Origin: Globodera rostochiensis
Lineage: Eukaryota; Nematoda; Chromadorea; Rhabditida; Heteroderidae
Assembly (NCBI GenBank): GCA_018350325.1
Contig: JAEVLN010000008.1
Span: 2,680,031-2,744,030 of the forward strand
Direction: 5' to 3'
Length of the DNA stretch: 64,000 bases
Shown: positions 51,596 to 62,760 of the stretch, piece after piece
How the letters are laid out: every line of letters starts with the position of its first letter
How positions within the stretch are numbered: the first letter of the stretch is position 1
Translations under genes and position numbers: made by a program
The notes under the pieces: generated by a model
Told to the model about the DNA's origin: nothing
The model's database searches: none
What the model saw: only the letters and a program-made list of their open reading frames with translations

Positions 51596-52441
51596 ATGAA
51601 CTGCTCGTCGTTCCTTCCGTTTCTTCTCTTCCTCCTCATCGAATGGCCAAACATTTCCCGAGCGTGTCAATGCCAATGGGCTCCACCCAAGGACAATTAT
51701 TGTTCGGCTGATTGGGGTAATTAGGTTGTATTAAGCAATCCCACAAAAATCAATATATCGGAGTGAAATTTGGAATCTGATCAATAATATCTGATGCCAA
51801 TGCCATTCTTTGGCAATGATTGATGGTTGGTATTGACAACCAATTGTATTACCTTTCAGTTGCCCATGTGCAGGTGGTCAAACGCCAAGACGGAGTTCGT
51901 ATGCCGGCGGGGATTATTGACCGTCAGACGGACCTGAACTCACGGCACGAGATAAAGTATTTGAAGATGTTCAAGGCAAGTTGAAGAAGTTGTGGGAGAA
52001 AAGGCATCACTTTTATGTGCACAGATTCCCTTCAGATCAGCAAAGAAATGCCGGTCAATCAGCAGAACCAAGTAATTTTGTTGGCTGCCCTTTTCATTGG
52101 CTGGTGGCACTTTCCCTAAGGTGATTCTCCCAGTGAACGTTTACACGGCCACTGAGGACGCCGCCTGCGGCATTTTGCTGGAGTCGGGACACGAATATTT
52201 GCTGGCCGGTTGGTTGATTGACAATTGGGCCAAAAAGGGAGCAAAATCAGCCCTCTGACCCTCCGCTTTGTTGCTTTAAGGCGATTACGTCAATGGCACA
52301 ATGGTCACCGGACTGTGCCGACAAATTCTGCTTGAAAACCTTAAAGAGTCGCGCAAGCACGACATTCTCGAGTGGGGGGAAGTGCCACAGAAGCTGAAAG
52401 AGCAGCTGGAGAAGCAGGAATTTGACCATCAATGCAGCTGA
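51596..52441 (+). CDS. tissue inhibitor of metalloproteinases (TIMP), single N-domain
   Basis: Secreted inhibitor of matrixins. The ATG at 51596 opens a signal peptide (FLPFLLFLLIEWPN) ending SRA, so the mature protein starts CQCQWAPPKDNYCSADW, with the free N-terminal Cys and CxC that chelate the MMP zinc. Exon 2 gives VAHVQVVKRQDGVRMPAGII and HEIKYLKMFK (typical IK..KMFK of TIMPs), a short exon ISKEMPVNQQNQ, then VILPVNVYTATEDAACGILL and SGHEYLLAG, and the last exon MVTGLCRQILLENL ending HQCS. This corresponds to the N-terminal inhibitory domain only, as in other nematode TIMPs. It lies just downstream of an MMP on the same strand. Confidence 0.92.
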
Positions 52442-52890
52442 ATGTGATGGGACTTTGTAAATGTTCAGTGACCAAACGGATGACCATTTTGCCCAATTCG
52501 GGTGCCTTTTTTGCATAGAAACGCGAACAATTTCTATCAATCACAAATAAATTGATCAAACGAATTCCGGCGGGTCTTTTTGAAGTTCTTTTTCGATTTC
52601 GCCAGCGAATGCACAACTTTATGACCTCATTCGTTCGCCGATTTGTGCCCATTTGACCCGACCCGACCGCCGGCACTTTCAAATGCCCAATTTCCCATTT
52701 TGTGCCGCCTTTCTTCTTCAAAGCAAGTTTTGCCAACCCCCCCCCCCCAACAGCACATCGAATACCAATCAATGCCATCGTTCCGTCCCATCACATCAAA
52801 TTCAGCACATTACCACCCATCCCAGCCGCTCTTTATAAACCGAGTGCCGTCTCTCACCCAATGCCATTTCTCCCAATTCCCGCTTCGCCG

Positions 52891-53350
52891 ATGTCCCTTC
52901 TTCTGCCCCTTTCTTCCGTCGCTTTCTTTTCGTCTTTTCTCCTTTTCCTCTTCCATTTTAATTCTTCAATCGGAGGTCCTTTTCCTATTTACCTATTCAT
53001 TCCTTGACCCGAATTTGTAATTCCCTTACAAATTAGCTGCTTCCGCGGCGATGTCCTCAAGCTATGGCACAAGTGGAGGAATGAGTAAGGGATACGGTAC
53101 TGGAGGAGGTGGGGGAGGGGCATACGGTACCAGTGGAGGTGCAGGAGGAACATACGGTACAGGCGGAGGGGGAGGAGGCTCCGCAACTTACGGACAGACG
53201 CCGCCAAAAATGCCGGCAGTTATGCCCCCAGCGGCAATGCCCCCAGCGGCAATGCCCCCAGCGGCAATGCCGCCACCGGCAATGCCTCCGGCAGCGTCCT
53301 ACGGTAGCGGCGGTGGCGGTGGCGGCGGCTATGGAAGCGACGGCGGCTGA
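52891..53350 (+). CDS. secreted glycine-rich protein 1 (GYGT / MPPAA repeats)
   Basis: Exon 1 (52891-52975) encodes a signal peptide (MSLLLPLSSVAFFSSFLLF) and ends in phase 1 before GTCCTT. Exon 2 starts after ACAAATTAG at 53034 and reads AASAAMSSSYGTSGGMSKGY, then GYGTGGGGGG-type repeats, five MPPAA-type repeats and a Gly-rich C-terminus ending at TGA 53350. A polyadenylation signal AATAAA lies at 53536. The short secreted Gly/Tyr-rich composition suggests an extracellular matrix, cuticle or antimicrobial-type role; I cannot choose. Confidence 0.72.
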
Positions 53351-53816
53351 ATGAATGAACTCATCCTCAAATGATTGAATGATCTTTTTCGATAATTTTG
53401 AATTTGGATTGATCATCTGATCAGTGAAAGCTTAAAATTAATTTCTTTTCTTTACATTTTCCATTGCCTCAAATTTATTAGAAAATTATTTTTTTTCTTT
53501 TATTTTCTCCTAACAAAAGTAATTTTAATCGCACCAATAAAGTGTATATGTCCGCTGTTTTGGTGTTTTCCAATTCAAAATTTATTTCTGCCGATTTCAA
53601 TGAAATCGCCGGCCCCCCCCCCCTAAAGATTCTGTCACGTCCTTCCCTAATTATCCTCTCAAATTCTCATTTCGACTCGACTTATTTGTTAACGTTTTGG
53701 TGAATTGGCGAACGGCGGGTCATTATTAATTACCAAATTCTCCATCGTCAACCGACGGAAGGGCGGCACAAATTGCAAAGTTATGAGTGAGCCATAACCC
53801 AGCCGATGTTTGATGT

Positions 53817-54046
53817 GTGGGGGCGGCGGGGGAGGGGGGGGGAGGCGGGGAGGGGGGGGGGGGGGGAGAGGACGGGGAAGCGGGAGGGCGGGGCGGGGGT
53901 GGGGGGGGGGGAGGCGGGGAGGGCGGGGCGGGGGTGGGGGGGGGGAGGCGGGGAGGGCGGGGCGGGGGTGGGGGGGGAGGCGGGGAGGGCGGGGCGGGGG
54001 TGAGGGGCGGGGCGGGGATGGGGGGCGGGGATGGAGCGGGGCGGGG
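53817..54046. repeat. G-rich minisatellite (GGCGGGGAGGGCGGGGCGGG)
   Basis: About 30-bp units GGGGGAGGCGGGGAGGGCGG-GGCGGGGGTG, four to five copies, then degenerate GGGGCGGGGATGG units. The minus frames are pure Pro/Arg/Ala and the plus frames Gly/Arg. No gene supported; strong G-quadruplex potential. Confidence 0.9.
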
Positions 54047-54273
54047 ATTAAACTTACAATGGCCTCCGCACTTCGACCATTCCGGTTTTGGCCCGTTTAT
54101 TCGGTTTTTTTTTTTGCCTTTCGAATGGAACTCATTTTTAAGGAACGCCATTTGGTGCTTCAAAACTTCAGACTTCGCTCAGCAATCGCCCAAGGCGAGA
54201 GGCCTTTCAATAATTGGGACAAGACACTTTCTAATTAAGTTTTGGAGACCGACAAAGGGACTCGCCTTAACGC

Positions 54274-54284
54274 TTTATTTGTAG
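54274..54284 (+). promoter_or_regulatory. candidate spliced-leader acceptor of glycine-rich gene 2
   Basis: TTTATTTGTAG ends 4 nt before the ATG at 54289. Confidence 0.4.
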
Positions 54285-54288
54285 CAAA

Positions 54289-54735
54289 ATGTCTCAACGA
54301 TTCATTGCCTTTTTCCTTCTATTCATTGCATTCTTTTTCGGCATTGCATCAGCTCGAATAAGGCGTGGTGAGTGATTCCTTTACGCTTTAGGGAAAATAT
54401 TTTGTGGAATTGACGCTTCGATTATTCCCCACATTTCCACAGGCTCTTACGGCTACAATCCCTCGCCCACGCCCCCTCCGCAGCCCTGCGGGGGACAATA
54501 CAACCAATACGGAAGCGGCGGCAGTGGCGGCGGAAGCGGCGGTGGCGGTAACGTCTTTGGCGGTAGCGGAGGAGGCGGGTACAACCAGCCCAACTGCAAC
54601 ACGTACGGCCAGAACAACTACGGCCAACAGAGCAACTATGGACAAAACGGCGGTGGGGGATCCGGCGGCATGGGCGGCGGCGGGCCGTCTCAGTTCGGAG
54701 CCGGGGCGCCCGGCTGTGGCGGAGGGAGCTGTTGA
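54289..54735 (+). CDS. secreted glycine-rich protein 2 (GGYNQ / NYGQ)
   Basis: Exon 1 encodes MSQRFIAFFLLFIAFFFGIA, a signal peptide, then ARIRRG with a phase-1 donor (G/GTGAGTG). Exon 2 begins after CCACAG at 54442 with SYGYNPSPTPPPQPCGGQYN, followed by Gly/Ser runs, NYGQQSNYGQ repeats and a terminal CGGGSC. The exon design matches the neighbours at 52891 and 55050. The RR before the mature part may be a processing site. Function unknown. Confidence 0.75.
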
Positions 54736-55049
54736 TCGGATCGGATGAACGGGAAACTGAGCTCTGATCACCGATAGCGATGGAACTGCCCACTCATCTC
54801 TCCCCATATCGCCCATCGCCCGAGGCCATTTCTTTGCCGAAGACGACGAAAGATGAATTGCCGTTTTTGTCGTGATCACGTCAAGGTTATCCCAACCAAT
54901 CACTCCGATCAGATCCATCCAGTTTCCGTTCGTCGATTACTTTCTTATGTGATGATGACGTAGCGATAAAAGAGAGTATTTAAGTACGGCGTAACGCAAA
55001 ATATTTGCTTCCTTTTCCATTTCCATTCAATCCGCCCGCTGACCCAAAA

Positions 55050-56876
55050 ATGTCCGCTCCGTCACTGCGCCTTCTCATGCTGTTTCTTAGCATTGCTTTG
55101 CTGTTTATTTTCACGCCAACAAATTCAGCGGCACAGCCTGAAGGGTTTCGCTGGAAGCGCGGTTAGTGAGGGGACAATTGGGGAGGGGGAGGTTTAAGGC
55201 AATTTGCCGGGGGCGGTTAGTGAGGGGACAATTAGGGAGGGGGAGGTTTAAGGCAATTTGCCGGGGGCGGTTAGTGAGGGGACAATTAGGGAGGGGGAGG
55301 TTTAAGGCAATTTGCCGGGGGCGGGTAGTGAGGGGACAATTGGGGAGGGGGAGGTTTAAGGCAATTTGCCGGGGGCGGTTAGTGAGGGGACAATTAGGGA
55401 GGGGGGGGGTTTAAGGCAATTTGCCGGGGGCGGTTAGTGAGGGACAATTAGGGAGGGGGAGGTTTAAGGCAATTTGCCGGGGGCGGTTAGTGAGGGGACA
55501 ATAGGGAGGGGGAGGTTTAAGGCAATTTGCCGGGGGCGGTTAGTGAGGGGACAATTGGGGGGGGGAGGTTTAAGGCAATTTGCCGGGGGCGGTTAGTGAG
55601 GGGACAATTAGGGAGGGGGGGTTTAAGGCAATTTGCCGGGGGCGGTTAGTGAGGGGACAATTAGGGAGGGGGAGGTTTAGGCAATTTGCCGGGGGCGGTT
55701 AGTGAGGGGACAATTAGGGAGGGGGAGGTTTAAGGCATTTGCCGGGGGCGGTTAGTGAGGGGACAATTAGGGAGGGGGAGGTTTAAGGCAATTTGCGGGG
55801 GCGGTTAGTGAGGGGACAATTGGGGAGGGGGAGGTTTAAGGCAATTTGCCGGGGGGGTTAGTGAGGGGACAATTAGGGAGGGGGAGGTTTAAGGCAATTT
55901 GCCGGGGGCGGTTATGAGGGGACAATTAGGGAGGGGGAGGTTTAAGGCAATTTGCCGGGGGCGGTTAGTGAGGGACAATTGGGGAGGGGGAGGTTTAAGG
56001 CAATTTGCCGGGGGCGGTTAGTGAGGGGACATTGGGGAGGGGGAGGTTTTAGGCAATTTGCCGGGGGCGGTTAGTGGAGGGGACAATTGGGGGGGGGAGG
56101 TTTAAGGCAATTTGCCGGGGGCGGTTAGTGAGGGGACAATTGGGGAGGGGGGGTTTAAGGCAATTTGCCGGGGGCGGTTAGTGAGGGGACAATTGTGGAG
56201 GGGGAGGTTTAGGCAATTTGCCGGGGGCGGTTAGTGAGGGGACAATTGGGGATGGGGAGTTTAAGGCAATTTGCCGGGGGCGGTTAGTGAGGGGACAATT
56301 AGGGAGGGGGAGGTTTAAGGCAATTTGCCGGGGGCGGTTAGGTGAGGGGACATTAGGGGGGGGGAGGTTTTAAGGCAATTGCCGGGGGCGGTTAGTGAGG
56401 GGACAATTAGGGAGGGGGAGGTTTAAGGCAATTTGCCGGGGGCGGTTAGTGAGGGGACAATTGGGGAGGGGGAGGTTTAAGGCAATTTGCCGGGGGCGGT
56501 TAGTGAGGGGACAATTGGGGAGGGGGAGGTTTAAGGCAGCCGGGGGCGGTTAGTGAGGGGACAATTGGGGAGGGGGAGGTTTAAGGCAATTTGCCGGGGG
56601 CGGTTAGTGAGGGGACAATTGGGGAGGGGGAGGTTATACCTAATTAGTGGTTTATTTGATGATGATGCAACATTAGGATACAACGGCGGCGGCGGTGGAG
56701 GCTATAATCAAGGCGGGGGCGGCTATAATCAAGGCGGGGGCGGCTATAATCAAGGCGGGGGCGGCGGGGGCTATAACCAAGGCGGGGGCGGTTGGAACAA
56801 CGGCGGCGGCGGCGGCGGCAACGGCGGCGGCGGCGGTGGCAACGGTTGGAACGGCGGCAACGGCTGGCAGAACTAA
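55050..56876 (+). CDS. secreted glycine-rich protein 3 (GGGGYNQ repeats)
   Basis: Exon 1 (55050-55161) encodes a signal peptide (LRLLMLFLSIALLFIFTP) and EGFRWKR, ending G in phase 1. After a 1.5-kb intron that is almost all minisatellite, exon 2 (56677-56876) restores the frame as G-YNGGGGGGYNQGGGGYNQ and ends NGGNGWQN. A polyadenylation signal AATAAA lies at 56930. The WKRG before the repeat domain resembles a dibasic processing site. It is the third member of a tandem cluster. Confidence 0.75.
55162..56637. repeat. 54-bp intronic minisatellite carrying a copy of the 5' splice site, about 27 copies
   Basis: Unit GGTTAGTGAGGGGACAATTA-GGGAGGGGGAGGTTTAAGGC-AATTTGCCGGGGGC. The first copy begins at the exon-1 donor (GCGCG, then GTTAGTGAG), and every unit repeats GCG-GTTAGTGAG. 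Single-base indels and T/A, A/G changes are scattered through the array. Confidence 0.97.
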
Positions 56877-57035
56877 GAAACAGCCGGAGGGAAGAGAGAG
56901 AATGAGCGGACGGACTCAAAAAGATAATCAATAAAACAGTGCAATGTTTTCCATTTTATTGATAAACTAAATTATGCTGATGGAAGGCGCATAATAATGG
57001 CACAATTTTCGATCAATCGATCGATCCGTGGTTGA

Positions 57036-57768
57036 TCAATTGCGCCTCCTTCGAGCGCAGAGCAGACAGCACAAAAGGGACAGAACAACGGAGAGGACGA
57101 TAGAAACAGCAAGAGAAATGAGCAAAGTGTTCCACCAATCGATCTTAAAAAGGGTAAACCGATCGATCGCTCCGATATTCCCCCATTCGAGCTTCAAAGT
57201 AAATAAAGACTCATCTTACTGTAGAATACGTCACCGATGAGGAACTGTAACGGTCTGGTCTTTGATCCGCCCGGTAAACCAACGGCTGTCTGCCCCCCTC
57301 ACGGTAAAGCTCGGACGGCAACGTGCCGTCGTCGTTGCCACCGCAGCAGTAATAAGACTTGAGAAGGGGGGAGGGAGCTGAAGGAAGGCAAACAAATCCC
57401 TTATAAGCCTAAATATCTCAACGAAATGATACGACAATATTCGTAATTGTTTTTTTAAAATAATGACGTCAATTTCAACGATTCGTCGAAGGAATGCCTT
57501 CAAAGCGTCCCGTGTTCGTCTCCAACCTGTCGGTTTCCCTGCTGTCTGATGCAACACGCGACGTGACAAAAGAGTCTAAAACCGGTAAGAGAAGCCTTGG
57601 CAAACGAAACAAAATTCGTCGGGGAAACCTTCCGCCGTCCGGCAATCCGTCGCAGAGCACTTCCCCCCGGGCGGAGTCAAATGCGACAAAAACTGTGCCG
57701 AACAAAGCGACAACGACGACGACGGGGTGGTGGGGAAAAAAGGGAATTGAGGGGAAAAATGGGCGCAT
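57036..57768 (-). CDS. small single-pass membrane protein, Cys-rich ectodomain
   Basis: The ATG at 57768 opens MRPFFPSIPFFPHHPVVVVV-ALFGTV, a plausible signal peptide, followed by EVLCDGLPDGG. An exon near 57220-57357 encodes SYYCCGGNDDGTLPSELY and SSSVTYST with a donor at GTAAGA. The last exon after TTTTTAAG at 57151 encodes IDWWNTLLISLAVSIVLSVV then LSLLCCLLCARRRRN and stops at 57036. That is a clear transmembrane helix with a palmitoylatable Cys cluster and a basic stop-transfer end. The Cys-Cys ectodomain plus one helix resembles Shisa-like or CX-type proteins, but similarity is too weak to name it. The opposite strand also has an open Lys-rich frame here, which I consider a shadow. Confidence 0.55.
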
Positions 57769-58023
57769 TGGCACGAAAAGTGGGGGAAGAGGAGGGAAAA
57801 TGTTTCTAAAATAGAAAAAGTAAATAGAAGAAGACGGGCAAACCAAAAATAAAAAGTTAAAAAGACAAAAAATGGTACGGAAGAGAACGAGAGAATGTGA
57901 TCAGAAAGGATTGATCAACTGGCCGAACATTGATCGGATGAATGGGTCGGGCGGCGGGTCATGCCCACGCCCCCCCCCTTTTTCGTTGACAGCTGTTGAA
58001 GTGAAGGCATATTTTGTGTGATT

Positions 58024-58026
<3 letters not shown>

Positions 58027-58059
<33 letters not shown>
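58027..58059 (+). repeat. poly(dG) tract, 33 nt
   Basis: Uninterrupted run of 33 G in the 0.8-kb spacer between the membrane protein start and the galectin stop. The rest of that spacer shows nothing else. Confidence 0.95.
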
Positions 58060-58060
<1 letters not shown>

Positions 58061-58550
58061 AATGCTTGAATGTGTGCCCCCCCCCTCTTTTATGCTTGCA
58101 ACAAATGTGTACCAGCTGATGCTGAAACAAAAAAGCACCAAACCAACCAATGGACAAAAACCCATTTTTATTTCATCCAAATTGGTCGAATTTACCTTAA
58201 TTAATTTTTTATAAACGGGAAATGAATGGGCTAATAAAAAAGTGCCGTAAAAGTCGGAAAGGATAATCCCAAAACCCCACTCAAAACGCCGTCCAATTCA
58301 TTCCCAAGGCACACGAAACAAAGCGCAAGAATTCGAAGAAAGTTTCGTTCGTTTGTTCAAATTTATCAAAATTCTCGTCAACATTTCGTGACTTTATTTC
58401 GAATTTGATTCAATCAATCAAAAATCAGAAGTGTCTTGGGACCAAGAAGCTCCAGTAGGCGTGACGATTTGTTAAATGTTTCGGATTCCAAAGATTGTGT
58501 TCTTTCGACCTCATCAGTCAATTTGATCGCTGTCTTCCCTCCGGGGGTCA

Positions 58551-61500
58551 TCAACGGGACAGTCCCATCTGTTGCTGAACGTTCTCCTCGACCGCTTTCG
58601 CCGTCGCCTCCCGTCCTTCGGGGAATTTGCAGCAATTGGCCACCCCTCCGACACTTTCCCAACAGAGGCTGACTTCCACCCCGGTCAGCTCGACCTCGCC
58701 GCAAATGCGCAACTTTTTGTAGTCTTTGTGGACGTCCTTGGTGCGATGGAAAAAGGGACAGAAGGGAAGGCCATTCACAGAAACCTGCGGGGGAGAAGAG
58801 AGAAGAAGCCTATTGGTTTTGGAAGGGACAGCGATGCCCGGAATTCCGTTAATTGGTTCCCGACCATCCCCGAAAGGGACTGCGATGCCCAGACGCCCGA
58901 AATTCCGTTAATTGGTTCCCGACCATCCCCGGAAGAGACAGCGATGCGCAGACGCCCGAAATTCCGTTAATTGGTTCCCGACCATCCCCGGAAGGGACAG
59001 CGATGCCCAGACGCCCGAAATTCCGTTAATTGGTTCCCGACCATCCCCGGAAGGGACAGCGATGCCCAGACGCCCGAAATTCCGTTAATTGGTTCCCGAC
59101 CATCCCCGGAAGGGACAGAAATGCCCAGGCGCCCGAAATTCCGTTAATTGGTTCCCGACCATCCCCGAAAGGGACAGCGATGCCCAGACGCCCGAAATTC
59201 CATTAATTAGTTCCCGACCATCCCCGGAAGGGACAGCAATGCCTGGACGCCCGAAATTCCGTTAATTAGTTCCCGACCATCCCCGGAAGGGACAGCAATG
59301 CCTGGACGCCCGAAATTCCGTTAATTAGTTCCCAACCATCCCCGGAAGGGACAGCAATGCCTGGACGCCCGAAATTCCGTTAATTAGTTCCCAACCATCC
59401 CCGGAAGGGACAGCAATGCCTGGACGCCCGAAATTCCGTTAATTAGTTCCCAACCATCCCCGGAAGAGACGGGAGGGAGGGAGCGGGGGGGGGGAGGGAG
59501 GGGGGGGGGATTGCGCGGAAGCAGAAAAGACGAAATGGCCCAACCTGAAGTGCCAATGGCTCATTCAGAATCACCAAATCGAAGCCTTCGCCCTTTTTGA
59601 AGGGGAAAGTGCCATCGCATTCCTCGGCGCCCCATTCCTTGTCTGTTTGGGCGTTTCGAACAACCTGAACTCGACCAATGCAAAACCATCAAAACAAAAA
59701 TGTTGGGACAATTTGATTGTCGAAATCGGCACTCATCCGAAACAAATCGTCCGAGTTGACGCCGGTCAGCGACACGGCAAAGTCGCCTTTGGGAATGCCG
59801 TAAATAAACACTCGTTGCCCACTCTCGAGCGCGTGGTCGTGGAAACTCATTTCATACGGCACTTCGAAGTACCGGCCGCCCCAATGGACGGCGCCCAATG
59901 AAACGTCGCCGGATGCCTGGGGATATGTGTAAATGATGCCGTTTCGAAGGAAGGAGAAGTGCCGGAAATGCCCTTCCCCGTGGTCACTTGGATGTGATTA
60001 ATTTGACGGAAATCCATGCAATGTCGGAAGGTCGCCCATGGCATTTGGTTGGTTAAAATGTCGAATTTGTCCTCGTGGACGCGAATTCGCACATCAAAGG
60101 GTTTGCCGTGGAAGAAGGGATTCGAATGGAACTCCTCATCGCCCCATTCGTCGCCGCCCTATTTAAATGGCAATGATGGAAGGAAAGGCGGCACTGACTG
60201 ACCAGCATCGAGTTCAAAACGGTGATGCCAATCTCGAAGTGGAAGCAAATCTGAAGAGCAATTTGCTCTTGACCCGAGTTGGGCACTCCGCTGATCAGAG
60301 ACAGCTCAAAGTGACGGGCATTCGAGTCGACTGACAATGAAAGGAAACGTTGGAGGGGGGAGATATCGTTGGGATGGCTGGACATGACCAGTTTTTTGGG
60401 GTGTAATCATAAGCAAGCCCTGATCAGAGCTAATCACGTCCAGCAGGCTTTTGGAATAGCCCGGGCAAATTGCTGCCCCTCAACCATTGGCCATTGACTG
60501 AAACAATTTGCCAACCATTGGCCATTGACTGAAACAATTTGCCAACCATTGGCCATTGACTGAAACAATTTGCCAACCATTGGCCATTGACTGAAACAAT
60601 TTGCCAACCATTGGCCATTGACTGAAACAATTTGCCAACCATTGGCCATTGACTGAAACAATTTGCCAACCATTGGCCATTGACTGAAACAATTTGCCAA
60701 CCATTGGCCATTGACTGAAGCAATTTGCCAACCATTGGCCATTGACTGAAGCAATTTGCCAACCATTGGCCATTGACTGAAGCAATTTGCCAACCATTGG
60801 CCATTGACTGAAGCAATTTGCCAACCATTGGCCATTGACTGGCCAACCATTGGCCATTGACTGAAGCAATTTGCCAACCATTGGCCATTGACTGAAGCAA
60901 TTTGCCAACCATTGGCCATTGACTGAAGCAATTTGCCAACCATTGGCCATTGACTGGCCAACCATTGGCCATTGACTGAAGCAATTTGCCAACCATTGGC
61001 CATTGACTGAAGCAATTTGCCAGCCATTGGCCATTGACTGAAGCAATTTGCCAACCATTGGCCATTGACTGAAGCAATTTGCCAACCATTGGCCATTGAC
61101 TGGCCAACCATTGGCCATTGACTGAAGCAATTTGCCAACCATTGGCCATTGACTGAAGCAATTTGCCAACCATTGGCCATTGACTGAAGCAATTTGCCAA
61201 CCATTGGCCATTGACTGAAGCAATTTGCCAACCATTGGCCATTGACTGGCCAACCATTGGCCATTGACTGAAGCAATTTGCCAACCATTGGCCATTGACT
61301 GAAGCAATTTGCCAACCATTGGCCATTGACTGGCCAACCATTGGCCATTGACTGAAGCAATTTGCCAACCATTGGCCATTGACTGAAGCAATTTGCCAAC
61401 CATTGGCCATTGACTGAAGCAATTTGCCAACCATTGGCCATTGACTGAAGCAATTTGCCAACCATTGGCCATTGACTGAAGCAATTTGCCAACCATTGGC

Positions 61501-62760
61501 CATTGACTGAAGCAATTTGCCAACCATTGGCCATTGACTGAAGCAATTTGCCAACCATTGGCCATTGACTGGCCAACCATTGGCCATTGACTGAAGCAAT
61601 TTGCCAACCATTGGCCATTGACTGAAGCAATTTGCCAACCATTGGCCATTGACTGAAGCAATTTGCCAACCATTGGCCATTGACTGGCCAACCATTGGCC
61701 ATTGACTGAAGCAATTTGCCAACCATTGGCCATTGACTGAAGCAATTTGCCAGCCATTGGCCATTGACTGAAGCAATTTGCCAACCATTGGCCATTGACT
61801 GAAGCAATTTGCCAACCATTGGCCATTGACTGAAGCAATTTGCCAACCATTGGCCATTGACTGAAGCAATTTGCCAGCCATTGGCCATTGACTGAAGCAA
61901 TTTGCCAACCATTGGCCATTGACTGAAGCAATTTGCCAACCATTGGCCATTGACTGGCCAACCATTGGCCATTGACTGAAGCAATTTGCCAACCATTGGC
62001 CATTGACTGAAACAATTTGCCAACCATTGGCCATTGACTGGCCAACCATTGGCCATTGACTGAAACAATTTGCCAACCATTGGCCATTGACTGAAGCAAT
62101 TTGCCAACCATTGGCCATTGACTGAAGCAATTTGCCAACCATTGGCCATTGACTGAAACAATTTGCCAACCATTGGCCATTGACTGAAACAATTTGCCAA
62201 CCATTGGCCATTGACTGGCCAACCATTGGCCATTGACTGAAACAATTTGCCAACCATTGGCCATTGACTGAAGCAATTTGCCAACCATTGGCCATTGACT
62301 GAAGCAATTTGCCAACCATTGGCCATTGACTGAAACAATTTGCCAACCATTGGCCATTGACTGGCCAACCATTGGCCATTGACTGAAGCAATTTGCCAAC
62401 CATTGGCCATTGACTGGCCAACCATTGGCCATTGACTGAAACAATTTGCCAACCATTGGCCATTGACTGGCCAACCATTGGCCATTGACTGAAGCAATTT
62501 GCCAACCATTGGCCATTGACTGGCCAACCATTGGCCATTGACTGGCCAACCATTGGCCATTGACTGAAGCAATTTGCCAACCATTGGCCATTGGCCACTT
62601 AGCCGAGTCTCTCACGGGAACTGACTTGATCCCTGGAAAATCAGAGTTTGGCCCGGCGCCAAAGGCGAGTTCAGCCGGGAGGTGTACGGCATCGGAAAGT
62701 CTGACGACGGCTGGCGGAGGGGGCGGATTTGGGTCAAGAAATGAAATCAACCAACCATTT
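58551..62760 (-). CDS. tandem-repeat galectin (two CRDs)
   Basis: Beta-galactoside-binding family protein with the lec-1-like two-domain layout. Exon near 62630-62715: MPYTSRLNSPLAPGQTLIFQ. Exon near 60210-60330: DSNARHFELSLISGVPNSGQ, ALQICFHFEIGITVLNSML. Exon near 59990-60160: GGDEWGDEEFHSNPFFHGKP and FDVRIRVHEDKFDILTNQ (CRD1 end). Exon near 59715-59918: SGDVSLGAVHWGGRYFEVPY, SGQRVFIYGIPKGDFAVSLT (linker and CRD2 start). Exon near 59548-59665: VVRNAQTDKEWGAEECDG, FPFKKGEGFDLVIL. Last exon: VSVNGLPFCPFFHRTK, CGEVELTGVEVS, ending at 58551. The canonical HxNPR sugar-contact residues are altered in both domains (HFEIG in CRD1), while W..E is kept. A short upstream first exon may exist. Two introns are dominated by minisatellites. 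Confidence 0.85.
58821..59468. repeat. 59-bp intronic minisatellite, about 11 copies, in galectin
   Basis: Unit starts GGAAGGGACAGCGATGCCCA and ends GGTTCCCGACCATCCCC. Copies near the acceptor read GCGATGCCCAGACG and GGTTCCCGACC; copies nearer the donor read GCAATGCCTGGACG and AGTTCCCAACC. On the gene strand the array starts about 80 nt after the donor and ends about 30 nt before the acceptor. Confidence 0.96.
60478..62597. repeat. 31/22-bp intronic minisatellite, more than 60 copies, in galectin intron 1
   Basis: Long unit TTGACTGAAGCAATTTGCCA-ACCATTGGCCA (31 bp) and a 22-bp variant lacking AAGCAATTT plus minor changes. An A/G variant (GAAACAATT versus GAAGCAATT) is clustered: the A form occupies the first eight copies and the 61990-62460 part, the G form the middle. 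The array begins about 40 nt after the donor of the exon encoding LAPGQTLIFQ and fills almost the whole 2.3-kb intron. Confidence 0.97.

Noticed and set aside
53726..54163. Pro-rich extensin-like protein on the minus strand
   Set aside because: The Pro/Ala/Arg runs come from the G-rich minisatellite on the other strand.
57494..57814. Plus-strand Lys/Thr-rich 106-codon frame
   Set aside because: The opposite strand offers a signal peptide, splice sites and a clear transmembrane exon, so this is probably a shadow.
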